Shown one piece after another: positions 8,831 to 16,532 of a DNA stretch of 53,366 nucleotides. Each line of letters starts with the position of its first letter. Position 1 is the first letter of the stretch. The DNA is from an uncultured Acetatifactor sp. (GTDB taxonomy: Bacteria; Bacillota; Clostridia; Lachnospirales; Lachnospiraceae): NCBI GenBank assembly GCA_910588225.1, contig CAJUQT010000016.1, positions 22,243 through 75,608 on the forward strand, read 5' to 3'. The position numbers and the translations under genes are program-made. Under the pieces are notes generated by a model. That model made no database searches, had not been told where the DNA came from, and saw nothing but the letters and a program-made list of their open reading frames with translations.

Positions 8831-9291
8831 GTTGATATTTTACAGAAAGCAGAATATAATAAGCGTGGAAAGAGAGGACAACTTCTGTCTCTCGATTCGT
8901 TCCCCATGTGTTAAAGCATCAGTATGGAAGAAAGGTGGTGTCTCTGCCTTTTTTAACCTAAACTTAAATCTATTCCAATGGAAAAACGCAGAAACGCAAT
9001 TAAATGACAGAATTATTGAATATAAACTTTCGACAATATTCGCTCTTTATGCATATTCGCATACTATAGTATTATACAATTGTCAAGGCAATAAATACTA
9101 AACGTATACCTGTTAAAGTGAGAGATAATAGTTTAGATAGGTTCTTGAACTGTTATTTGGGTGTTCAAAAGTTATTAAGAATGTAGTATTATTATCTTGG
9201 AATTTTAATCGAATGAAGTCTGCTTTTAAAGTTATAATGCTGTAATCAGAATAGTAAATTTTTAGTGTATTTAAACCAGGAGGAACCCAAC
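8831..9291. other. AT-rich intergenic region before bcp
   Basis: No convincing gene is present. The perfect palindrome ATACTATAGTAT lies at 9061-9072. TTGAAC and GTTCAA form spaced 6-bp arms near 9143-9166. A consensus -10 TATAAT at 9233-9238, about 54 bp before the bcp start, is the likely bcp-yaaA promoter; its -35 is weak. I found no clear PerR box despite the peroxide genes downstream. Confidence 0.45.
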
Positions 9292-9744
9292 ATGTTAGAA
9301 ATTGGAACAAAAGCACCGGATTTTGAATTGCCGGACCAGAACGGAAAGATGCACAAGCTATCAGACTATGCGGGAAAGAAAGTAATTTTATATTTTTATC
9401 CGAAGGACAACACCCCGGGCTGTACAAAGCAGGCCTGCGGCTTTTCCGAGAGATATCCGCAGTTTCAGGAAAAAGGGGCGGCAGTGCTGGGCGTCAGCAA
9501 GGACAGCGTCGCCTCTCACAAAAAGTTTGAAGAGAAATATGGTCTTGCCTTTACTCTGCTTGCAGACCCGGAGCGGAAGGTGCTTGAAGCCTATGACGTC
9601 TGGAAAGAGAAGACGAATTACGGGAAAGTATCCATGGGAGTGGTTCGGACCACATATCTGATTGATGAAAAAGGGATTATTATCAAAGCCAACGATAAAG
9701 TAAAAGCCGCGGATGACCCGGAGAAGATGCTGGGAGAGGTGTAA
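9292..9744 (+). CDS. bcp: Thioredoxin-dependent thiol peroxidase (Bcp/PrxQ)
   Basis: The 150-residue protein is a full-length peroxiredoxin of the Bcp/PrxQ type. It reduces hydrogen peroxide and organic hydroperoxides in the cytosol at the expense of thioredoxin. The active-site signature TPGCTKQACGF carries the peroxidatic cysteine and, five residues on, the PrxQ-type resolving cysteine. Flanking family features are APDFELPDQNGK at the N-terminus and VILYFYPKDN before the active site. ATG 9292 is chosen over an upstream in-frame start because AGGAGGA sits 8 bp before it and the protein then begins like its relatives. Its stop overlaps the yaaA start by one base, so the two are translationally coupled. 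Confidence 0.93.
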   Translation: MLEIGTKAPDFELPDQNGKMHKLSDYAGKKVILYFYPKDNTPGCTKQACGFSERYPQFQEKGAAVLGVSKDSVASHKKFEEKYGLAFTLLADPERKVLEAYDVWKEKTNYGKVSMGVVRTTYLIDEKGIIIKANDKVKAADDPEKMLGEV

Positions 9745-10490
9745 TGAAGATTATACTGTCACCGGCAAAGAAAATGAAAATGAATTCAGACAGCCTGGCG
9801 CCTATAGGGGCGCCGGAGCTTTTGGATCAGGCGGAGGAGATTCTGGAATGGTTGAAGGGACAATCTCAAGAAGCGTTAAAGAATCTCTGGAAATGCAATG
9901 ATAAAATAGCAGAACAGAACTTTGAACGGCTGGAGCATATGGACCTGCGCCATAATCTGACACCGGCAGTGCTGTCCTATGAAGGAATCGCCTATCAATA
10001 TATGGCGCCGGCGGTATTTGAAAGTGGACAGTATGATTACATACAGGAACATTTACGGATACTGTCCGGATTTTATGGTGTGTTAAAGCCGATGGACGGG
10101 GTGACGCCATACAGGCTTGAGATGCAGGCAAAGGCATTTATCGGCGAATATAAGGATCTATATGAGCTCTGGGGAAACAGATTGTATAAAGCGATTCGAG
10201 ATGAAAGCGGAATTATCATAAATCTTGCTTCCAAAGAGTATTCGAGATGTATCGAGAACTATCTCAAAGAGGATGACAAATACATAAGCATTACATTTTG
10301 CGAGAAGGTGGATGGAAAGCTTGTCACAAAAGGCACATATGCCAAAATGGCCAGAGGCGATATGGCAAGGTTTATGGCGGAGGAGAGGGTAGAGAATCCT
10401 GTGGATATAAAAAAGTACAACCGATTGGGGTATGTGTTCAGAGAAGGATTGTCTACAGAAACGGAATACATTTTTGAGAGGGTAAAATAG
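9744..10490 (+). CDS. yaaA: Peroxide stress protein YaaA (DUF328)
   Basis: The 248-residue product begins with the family signature MKIILSPAKKM. It keeps typical YaaA segments such as LSGFYGVLKPMDGVTPYRLEM and INLASKEYSR. In Escherichia coli YaaA limits intracellular free iron during hydrogen peroxide stress and binds DNA, so it reduces Fenton damage. Here its start overlaps the bcp stop (TAATG), giving a two-gene peroxide-defence operon. Length is normal for the family. No signal peptide or membrane segment is present. Confidence 0.92.
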   Translation: MKIILSPAKKMKMNSDSLAPIGAPELLDQAEEILEWLKGQSQEALKNLWKCNDKIAEQNFERLEHMDLRHNLTPAVLSYEGIAYQYMAPAVFESGQYDYIQEHLRILSGFYGVLKPMDGVTPYRLEMQAKAFIGEYKDLYELWGNRLYKAIRDESGIIINLASKEYSRCIENYLKEDDKYISITFCEKVDGKLVTKGTYAKMARGDMARFMAEERVENPVDIKKYNRLGYVFREGLSTETEYIFERVK

Positions 10491-10593
10491 AAACTGATGA
10501 AACGCTACATATTCATTTTTGCAGCTATGTAAATTTTGCTCATAAAAGGAAACCAATTGTCGGATGCAAATCGGCATGATAACATGAAAGCAG

Positions 10594-10625
10594 ATAACAG
10601 TTTGGCCAGAACAGGGAACTGTTAT
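10594..10625 (+). terminator. Hairpin in the yaaA-sialidase gap
   Basis: ATAACAGTT (10594-10602) and AACTGTTAT (10617-10625) are perfect 9-bp arms around a 14-nt loop, about 105 bp after yaaA. A-residues rather than T-residues follow on the plus strand, so termination is uncertain. An operator for the sialidase-like gene, 75 bp downstream, is equally possible. The AACAGTT core recurs in the inverted repeat at 47611. Confidence 0.35.
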
Positions 10626-10699
10626 AAAAAATACTGCCAAATCCTAAAATCTGTAAATTGCAGAGGGATGGACTGCAGAAGAAAGATGAGGAGAATATC

Positions 10700-11728
10700 A
10701 TGCGCATCAGAAATTTTACGCGGGAGTTTATCGTAAAAGAAGACAGAGCCTTTGACAGCGCTCATGCTTCCACTCTGGTACAGACGGCGGAGGGAACCGT
10801 TGTTGCCGCCTGGTTTGGCGGGAGCTGGGAGAAGGCGCCGGATGTGGCTATCTGGATTTCCAGAAAGGTGGAAGGCAAATGGGAGGAACCCCGTAAAGTA
10901 GTGGATGTGCGGGGAACTGCCATGTGGAATCCCGTTCTGTTCCAGAAAATGGACGGTACTATTGTTCTTTTCTATAAGGTAGGGGCTGAGATTCCCAGCT
11001 GGAAGACCTGGTGTATGGAGAGTCATGACGACGGTGCTACTTTTACAGAACCCAGAGAAATGGTGGAGGGAGACGAAACTGGCGGTCGCGGCCCGGTAAA
11101 AAATAAGCCTATCCGTCTCATGGATGGCACCATCCTGGCGCCGGGGTCCCTGGAAGGGAATACATGGGATGCTTTCGTGGATATTTCCACAGATGACTGC
11201 GCAACCTGGGAAGTGAGCCAGACGGTTCCTCTGCGTCGCTGCAGCATGGATTCAAGAGTGATGAACCGTCCTTATAATAAACATTACATTTTCGGGAAAG
11301 GAGTCATTCAGCCCACTTTGTGGCAGGATAAAGCAGGGGATGTACATATGCTTCTGAGAAGTACTTCGTCCCGCATTTTCCGCAGCGATTCCGCAGACGG
11401 CGGTCGAACCTGGTGTACGGCCTATGACACAGGCCTGCCTAACAATAACAGCGGCATAGATCTGGTGAAAATGCAAAACGGGGATATTGTGCTGGCCTGC
11501 AACCCCAGAGAGAACTATCCCGGCGTTTACAGGGGACCGCGCACACCTCTCTCCGTGCTGGTATCCCGGGACAATGGGGAGACCTTCACACATCTGACCG
11601 ACCTGGAGACGGAGGAGGGTATCTTCTGTTATCCGGCTGTGATCTGTAATGAGAAGTCGGAAGTACTGATGACTTATACCTGGAATCGCAGAACTATTGT
11701 TTTCTGTAAGTTTGAATATAAGGACTGA
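10700..11728 (+). CDS. BNR-repeat sialidase-family protein (exo-alpha-sialidase-like)
   Basis: The 342-residue product has at least four Asp-box motifs of the sialidase beta-propeller: SHDDGATF, STDDCATW, SADGGRTW and SRDNGETF. It also has N-terminal GTVVAAWFGG and a central NKPIRLMDGTILAPGS segment found in non-viral sialidase-like (BNR_2) proteins. The nominal reaction is hydrolysis or rearrangement of terminal sialic acid or a related sugar acid. There is no signal peptide or anchor, which suggests an intracellular enzyme acting on imported oligosaccharides. ATG 10700 follows GATGAGGAGA at good spacing and gives the expected N-terminus. It faces the minus-strand sugar locus and may belong to the same catabolic function, though it is a separate transcript. 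Confidence 0.75.
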   Translation: MRIRNFTREFIVKEDRAFDSAHASTLVQTAEGTVVAAWFGGSWEKAPDVAIWISRKVEGKWEEPRKVVDVRGTAMWNPVLFQKMDGTIVLFYKVGAEIPSWKTWCMESHDDGATFTEPREMVEGDETGGRGPVKNKPIRLMDGTILAPGSLEGNTWDAFVDISTDDCATWEVSQTVPLRRCSMDSRVMNRPYNKHYIFGKGVIQPTLWQDKAGDVHMLLRSTSSRIFRSDSADGGRTWCTAYDTGLPNNNSGIDLVKMQNGDIVLACNPRENYPGVYRGPRTPLSVLVSRDNGETFTHLTDLETEEGIFCYPAVICNEKSEVLMTYTWNRRTIVFCKFEYKD

Positions 11729-11896
11729 CTGTGAAATATGTTCTGTTAATACACTTATTCTTCGGAATTGTGCTTCTGATTGATATGAATAATAATGGTG
11801 GATCATAGTTTACGGCGGTATTATGAGTAAAAGAAATGTACAGGGAAATTGTAAAGAGATTTAGCTAAATTGAGTGATAAGAATGGAATGCGGAAG

Positions 11897-11926
11897 GGCG
11901 GGGCTGTCGTTATCGACAGGCCCGCC
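11897..11926. terminator. GC-rich hairpin at the end of the aldolase gene
   Basis: GGCGGGGCTGTCG (11897-11909) pairs with CGACAGGCCCGCC (11914-11926) with one mismatch and loop TTAT. The aldolase stop codon lies in the loop. It is placed between convergent genes and should stop transcription or protect the 3' end, although a proper T-tract is lacking. Confidence 0.6.
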
Positions 11927-12689
11927 TCATTGCAGCCAGATTTGCCCTGGCGCCATCCATGATATAACTCACATCAAAGCCTGTGGAAATCATCCTGACA
12001 CCTCTGTCATACCAGTCCCTGATAGTCTCTTCGTCCGCACTTCCCAGAGAAACTCCGGCTACCCGCCCGGCGGCCCGGATTTTCCCAATGGCATCGTCAA
12101 TGATCCGGCGGATATCCGCATCCTGCGTATGTCCCAGCTTGCCAAGGGAACCGGACAGGTCATTGGGACCGAAAATGAAAGCGTCAATTTCCTTTATGGT
12201 CAGAATGCGGTCTAAATCCTGAACGGCACCGATATGTTCCAGCTGGATAAAACGCATGAGTTTTTCGTCCGCATGTGCCAGATACTCGTCATTATCAATT
12301 TCCCCGAACATATAGGCCCGCCTGGGTCCATAGCCCCGCACGCCCCGGGGAGGATAGGAGGTGGCCTTCACAGCCATCTGTGCTTCTTCATAGGAATGTA
12401 TCATGGGGCAGATGATGCCGTCCGCGGCGGCATCCATTACCGGTTTCGCCAGCACGGCATCATTCCAGGGAATCCGCACTATCGCATTGATTCCGGAGGC
12501 TCTGGCTCCCATCAGGTGATTCTGCAGCTGGGCCAGATTGATACAGGAATGCTCCATATCAATCCACAAGTAATCATAGTCCAGATACCCCATCATTTCA
12601 CTGACGAGCCCCTCTCCCAGTGAGACGTGGGTACCGATACAAAGCTCCTGCCGGCGCAGTTTTTCTTTCATATTAGTTTTCTGCTTCAT
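11910..12689 (-). CDS. HpcH/HpaI family aldolase
   Basis: The 259-residue protein is a class II, metal-dependent aldolase of the HpcH/HpaI family. These enzymes cleave 2-keto-3-deoxy sugar acids or 4-hydroxy-2-oxo acids to pyruvate plus an aldehyde. Family features are GTHVSLG near the start, the IDMEHS strand with the catalytic histidine, IVRIPWND carrying the conserved arginine, GIICPMIHS, and the PPRGVRGYGP loop. The downstream LEHIGAV and FGPNDLSGSLG supply metal-binding and interface residues. It is the last gene of the minus-strand sugar locus. The exact substrate cannot be read from the sequence; the neighbours favour a sugar-acid pathway. Confidence 0.85.
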   Translation of the reverse strand: MKQKTNMKEKLRRQELCIGTHVSLGEGLVSEMMGYLDYDYLWIDMEHSCINLAQLQNHLMGARASGINAIVRIPWNDAVLAKPVMDAAADGIICPMIHSYEEAQMAVKATSYPPRGVRGYGPRRAYMFGEIDNDEYLAHADEKLMRFIQLEHIGAVQDLDRILTIKEIDAFIFGPNDLSGSLGKLGHTQDADIRRIIDDAIGKIRAAGRVAGVSLGSADEETIRDWYDRGVRMISTGFDVSYIMDGARANLAAMRRACR

Positions 12690-12749
12690 GTTTATGCCTT
12701 TCTGCGTATTCAGCGCATGTTTGAAGTAGTAGATTAATGTATTTTTGCA

Positions 12750-13580
12750 CTATACTTCTGCCATCATCCCATCCCAGGCCAGCTCCATGCCCAGCGCCTC
12801 CGCACAATCAGCCAGATATTGGTATCCTCCTGTGCCATGTGAGACATGGGTACAAAGGAAACGAGTGCCATTGCCTGTGATACCCATGGAATTCAGCCGT
12901 TCCTGAATAATTTTGTTGTCTCTCAAGCCCATGTGATAAGTGTCCGTGACAGCTTTCGCTCCCAGGGTACAGTCCATAATGACGCAGTTCAGATGTTTCC
13001 CATTCAAAAATGCGTAAGTATCTTCCGTAAGCTTTCCGGTGTCAGTGGCATAGAGGACACATTTTCCCTCTGTATCTTCTATGAGATAAATCAAAGCCTC
13101 TTCCCCCGGGGCATGAATAGCAGGCAGCGGGGTGATACTGTAACCATCCGTCTGTATCGTTTCAAACGGATGCACTGTCTGCATGCAGGTTGCTTCCTTT
13201 ATGCCGTTTGCCTGACAGCCCTCCAGACGGGTATTTATTTTTTGTGCAACTTTTTCATTGCCATAGGCGTGCAGCACCGGCTCAATCATTTCCTTGCCAA
13301 ACCACGCACCCCGGAAGCCCAGAAGCTTCTCATCCAGGTGGTCGCAATGAGAATGGGTGATGAAGAGATATTTTACCCGGGATAATTCAATTCCATAGAG
13401 CACGGACTTCCAGTAGGTCTCCGGACCCATATCGATGAGCAGATCGCGGTTAATCAACAGCTGAGATCTGCTGCGGAGCTCCCTGCCGCTCAGCTTTCGG
13501 GCTTCCCTGCAGTCCGGACATTGACAGAAGGCGCCGGGAACCCCTTCCGAGGCCCCCGTACCCATAAATGTGAGAATCAT
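12750..13580 (-). CDS. MBL-fold hydrolase, PhnP-like cyclic phosphodiesterase
   Basis: The 276-residue protein is a metallo-beta-lactamase-fold enzyme with the metal-binding motif HSHCDHLD and a later CVLYATDTGK strand. An N-terminal FMGTGASEGVPGAFCQCPDC segment carries the cysteine pair and the GTG(A/S)SEG loop typical of PhnP and related phosphodiesterases. PhnP opens 5-phosphoribosyl 1,2-cyclic phosphate in phosphonate use. No other phn genes occur here, so the true substrate may be another cyclic sugar phosphate. ATG 13580 follows TGGAGGAATA; a longer open frame upstream lacks a site. It sits between an isomerase and an aldolase in the same orientation, which supports a role in sugar catabolism. 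Confidence 0.75.
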   Translation of the reverse strand: MILTFMGTGASEGVPGAFCQCPDCREARKLSGRELRSRSQLLINRDLLIDMGPETYWKSVLYGIELSRVKYLFITHSHCDHLDEKLLGFRGAWFGKEMIEPVLHAYGNEKVAQKINTRLEGCQANGIKEATCMQTVHPFETIQTDGYSITPLPAIHAPGEEALIYLIEDTEGKCVLYATDTGKLTEDTYAFLNGKHLNCVIMDCTLGAKAVTDTYHMGLRDNKIIQERLNSMGITGNGTRFLCTHVSHGTGGYQYLADCAEALGMELAWDGMMAEV

Positions 13581-13687
13581 GATTATTCCTCCATACGCTT
13601 CAATGCATATATCAATACAAAGTTGAATGTCAATTCGAACACTCCAAAGATAAAACATTCTGCAGAATCAGCAGTTTGAGCTTCCGG

Positions 13688-14602
13688 TTACTCTGCCATA
13701 TCATACAAAGAAACCAGATATTTCCCCAGCTGCAGCGAATAGGTCAGCAGAGCGTCGATGACAGGTTCCGGAACCCGTTCGGCTGCCTTGTGGGTCTCAT
13801 AGGCGAATACACCTTTGTAATCAATCTTTTTCAGCATCTTCATAATGGGCGCCCACTCGATGGTGCCGTGGTAGGGCAGGAGATGGTGGTCACTGTCCGC
13901 ATAATTGTCCTGTACATGGGTGGCAATCAAACGTTTTCCCATCATTTCCAAGGCCTGGGGCTGATTCCAGCCCATCATATTGGCATGGCCGAAATCCCAG
14001 CAGATGCCCACATTGTCATACTGTCCCGACAGCCTGTCCACAATCTCTATGATTTCCTCCGTCCTGGCGGCAAAACGGTCCCGCCTGCATTTCCGCGAAG
14101 GATCCGACTTGTCGAACATATTTTCCACTGCCACAGAGAGACCGTAACGGGCGGCCAGCTCCAGATGAGGCTTGTAATATTCCATATTGTCTTCCAGGCA
14201 TTTGCGGAAGTTGTTATCATAAAGATGGAAGCCGGCATGAATGACGATGGCCTTCACACCCAGCTCTCCGGCCGCCATAATGGAGCGGCGTACGATTTCC
14301 TCCGTATGTTCCCTGTCAGGATAATCCTTATCCAGCACATTATAAAAGGGGGCATGTGCCTGGCTGGCGGTCATGTTCAGTTCGGCCAGCAGTTCCTTCA
14401 TCTCCAGAACCCAGTCATGCCAGTTATCCGGCTCCAGTTCCTTACATTTTCCCTTCTCAGGGGTATCTTTTTTGGTCAGACAGAAATTCAGATCCACATC
14501 CTTATATCCGATGGCATGCAGTTTTCTGACACATTCGGTCATCGGAATCTCAATTCCGTTTGGGCGATGTCTGTAAAATCCTGTGGTTGTTGATAATCTC
14601 AT
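13688..14602 (-). CDS. Sugar phosphate isomerase/epimerase (xylose isomerase-like TIM barrel)
   Basis: The 304-residue product is an AP-endonuclease-2 / xylose-isomerase-like TIM barrel. Metal-site strands are visible in order: AVENMF, CWDFGHAN, THVQDNYADSDHH with LLPYHGTIEW, and FAYETH, each ending in the Glu, Asp/His or His ligands expected for a divalent metal. Such enzymes isomerise or epimerise free or phosphorylated sugars in the cytosol. ATG 14602 follows GGGAGGAAA and gives a compact N-terminus, whereas the frame could extend to 14641 without a good site. It lies in the sugar locus upstream of the PhnP-like hydrolase and the aldolase. Confidence 0.85.
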   Translation of the reverse strand: MRLSTTTGFYRHRPNGIEIPMTECVRKLHAIGYKDVDLNFCLTKKDTPEKGKCKELEPDNWHDWVLEMKELLAELNMTASQAHAPFYNVLDKDYPDREHTEEIVRRSIMAAGELGVKAIVIHAGFHLYDNNFRKCLEDNMEYYKPHLELAARYGLSVAVENMFDKSDPSRKCRRDRFAARTEEIIEIVDRLSGQYDNVGICWDFGHANMMGWNQPQALEMMGKRLIATHVQDNYADSDHHLLPYHGTIEWAPIMKMLKKIDYKGVFAYETHKAAERVPEPVIDALLTYSLQLGKYLVSLYDMAE

Positions 14603-14784
14603 ACAGTGTTTCCTCCCTTTCCGTAATCTGCAGAGTTCCATGCGGACGCGGCAGACATGGTTTTTATCTTAAAATGCAATCATTTCCTATTTTAGTGAGA
14701 TACAGACTTTCAGGACAGGCATAGCTGGCACTCTTAAAATGAAACATGGCAGCAGGTAAATGAAAATGATCCTATTTTGTATAG

Positions 14785-15570
14785 TTAGATAACCTCCAGC
14801 CATCGGAGTGCATTCTGTATGCCGTCCTGCATCACATCCGTGGTGATAAAATCTGCCAGATCCTTTATATTGTCCGCAGCATTCCCCATAGCGATACAGA
14901 TGCCGGCACATTGGAACATTTCCAGGTCATTATTGCTGTCGCCTACGGCCACTGTATCGGCTATGGGAATCTGCAGCCTGTCGGCCAGAAATGCAATGGC
15001 ACTTCCTTTGGAGTATCCTTTGGGGGCAATTTCCCAGAACCCCCGGTCTCGGTCAATAAAGCTCAGTTCTTCCTTGAACTGCTGCTGAAAAAGCTCCATT
15101 CGCTGTGATTCCACCTGGTTGACAAAAAATTTGTCGAAATTTCCGGCCGCTTCCTCCCAGGGAAGGCAATCTGACGGATGACGTCTCCGCATATGATCCC
15201 GAAAGCTTTCTGACTGGAATTTGCTAATGTCCTTTGCATAGTTATTGTCGGCGCCTTCCAGAAGGGCATCAATTCCGCATTCATCCAGAGCAATCATAAT
15301 CCTGCGGGCATCCGCCGGAGAAAAGGTTCTGTGCAGCAGAACCTCCCCTCTGTATCTTACCATGGTGCCGCATCCCAGCAGATAGCCGTCAAATTCTGCC
15401 TGCTGTGGAAGCCAGTCCCCTACCATCCGCCAGGTTCTGCCGGTGTTGACTATGCAGATATGTCCATTTTCTCTCGCCTTGCGGAGAGACTCCTTTGTGC
15501 TTTCTCCGAGAACCTGATTTCCTTTGCTGATCAGAGTTCCGTCAATGTCGAAGAAGATAAGCTTGCGCAT
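14785..15570 (-). CDS. Cof-type HAD-IIB sugar phosphatase
   Basis: The 261-residue product is a HAD superfamily hydrolase of the Cof/YidA type. Motif I FFDIDGTLI carries the nucleophile Asp and the general acid Asp. Motif II is in ICIVNTGRTW, the conserved Lys lies in PKGYSKGSAI, and motif IV is AVGDSNNDLEMF. The insert between motifs II and III has the size expected for a type IIB cap. These enzymes dephosphorylate small sugar phosphates. ATG 15570 gives the canonical start; an AGGAAAGGA site lies somewhat upstream. It follows the MBL-fold gene in the same orientation. Confidence 0.87.
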   Translation of the reverse strand: MRKLIFFDIDGTLISKGNQVLGESTKESLRKARENGHICIVNTGRTWRMVGDWLPQQAEFDGYLLGCGTMVRYRGEVLLHRTFSPADARRIMIALDECGIDALLEGADNNYAKDISKFQSESFRDHMRRRHPSDCLPWEEAAGNFDKFFVNQVESQRMELFQQQFKEELSFIDRDRGFWEIAPKGYSKGSAIAFLADRLQIPIADTVAVGDSNNDLEMFQCAGICIAMGNAADNIKDLADFITTDVMQDGIQNALRWLEVI

Positions 15571-15663
15571 TTTTTGATCATTTTCCTTTCCTGTTGGGCT
15601 ATTTTGTGAATCCAATTCTTCTCTTGCGGCATAAAAACTTGGTCTGGCTGTACTGGAAGCAGA

Positions 15664-16506
15664 TTACCCTACGGGATAAGGCAGGGGCAATACGTATTCT
15701 CTGTCCTTTGTAATGAAATGGTGCCGCACTCCCAGCTCTTTCATCCAGCCCTGTACTTCTACCGTTTTCCAGGGACCGGAATTGTAAGGTTCCCCTTGAC
15801 GCTGGTTATCCCAGAGCCACTGGGGGGTGTTCCACAGACAGGCTTTCGGAGCCACAACTTCATAAAAGCTTTTTTTCACGCCGCTCTGTCCGTGATGAGC
15901 CATCTGTACGAAATCTGCCCGCAATTCTCCATGAGGCACAAGAGCCAGCACTCTGTCGCCGGCTTCCTCCCCCAGATCGCCGATGAAGAGAATCCGCTGT
16001 CCCTCCGCATCCACCCGGAATACCACGGAAGAATTGTTGATGGTATTCTCTGTGATGGATTCATCCGGCACATACAGTACTTTGATCTCTATGGAATCAA
16101 CGGTGAATTTCTGCCCGGTTTCAAAAGGCAGGCAGATTTCTCTGTGGGATTCTTTAAACTTATTAAATGCACTTGTAACACGAGCTCCACGGGCACCTGT
16201 CTCGTCATATTTCTCATAGAATTCATATGACAGGAATTTGCTGTAGATTTTTTTCACCTTCAGGGGATTCGGTCTGGAGAAAATCTCCAGCAGGGCATTC
16301 ACATGATCGGAGTGGGGATGTGTCAGCAGCCATAAATCCACTGTGGGTTCGGGACCTCCCAGACGAATCAGGGTGTCCAGCAGATGTCCGGCATCTTTGG
16401 CTGTTCCGCCGTCGATGACCACGAGCTTTCCTTCCATACTTTGCAGGACATAGGACATCATTTGGGTATGACTCTGTTCCTGAAGCATATATAATGTTGT
16501 TTGCAT
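15664..16506 (-). CDS. MBL-fold metallohydrolase, ComEC/Rec2-like
   Basis: The 280-residue protein carries the metallo-beta-lactamase motif LLTHPHSDHVNAL and a second metal strand ILFIGDLGEEAGDRV followed by QMAHHGQSG. This pattern matches the free-standing relatives of the ComEC C-terminal domain. There is no transmembrane part, so it is a soluble enzyme rather than a DNA-uptake channel. A hydrolytic role on a phosphodiester or lactone-like substrate is plausible; the substrate is unknown. ATG 16506 follows AAAGGAGGAAAAT. It starts 26 bp after the regulator gene, which argues for one transcript with the regulator and transporter. Confidence 0.78.
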   Translation of the reverse strand: MQTTLYMLQEQSHTQMMSYVLQSMEGKLVVIDGGTAKDAGHLLDTLIRLGGPEPTVDLWLLTHPHSDHVNALLEIFSRPNPLKVKKIYSKFLSYEFYEKYDETGARGARVTSAFNKFKESHREICLPFETGQKFTVDSIEIKVLYVPDESITENTINNSSVVFRVDAEGQRILFIGDLGEEAGDRVLALVPHGELRADFVQMAHHGQSGVKKSFYEVVAPKACLWNTPQWLWDNQRQGEPYNSGPWKTVEVQGWMKELGVRHHFITKDREYVLPLPYPVG

Positions 16507-16532
16507 ATTTTCCTCCTTTTATAGGGTCTGCC

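Noticed and set aside
8799..9101. A 100-codon plus-strand frame between the hairpin and bcp
   Set aside because: It starts inside the right half of a terminator hairpin, has AT-driven composition and no ribosome binding site.
9061..9291. PerR box upstream of bcp-yaaA
   Set aside because: The palindromes present (ATACTATAGTAT and TTGAAC/GTTCAA) do not match the TTATAATnATTATAA consensus well.
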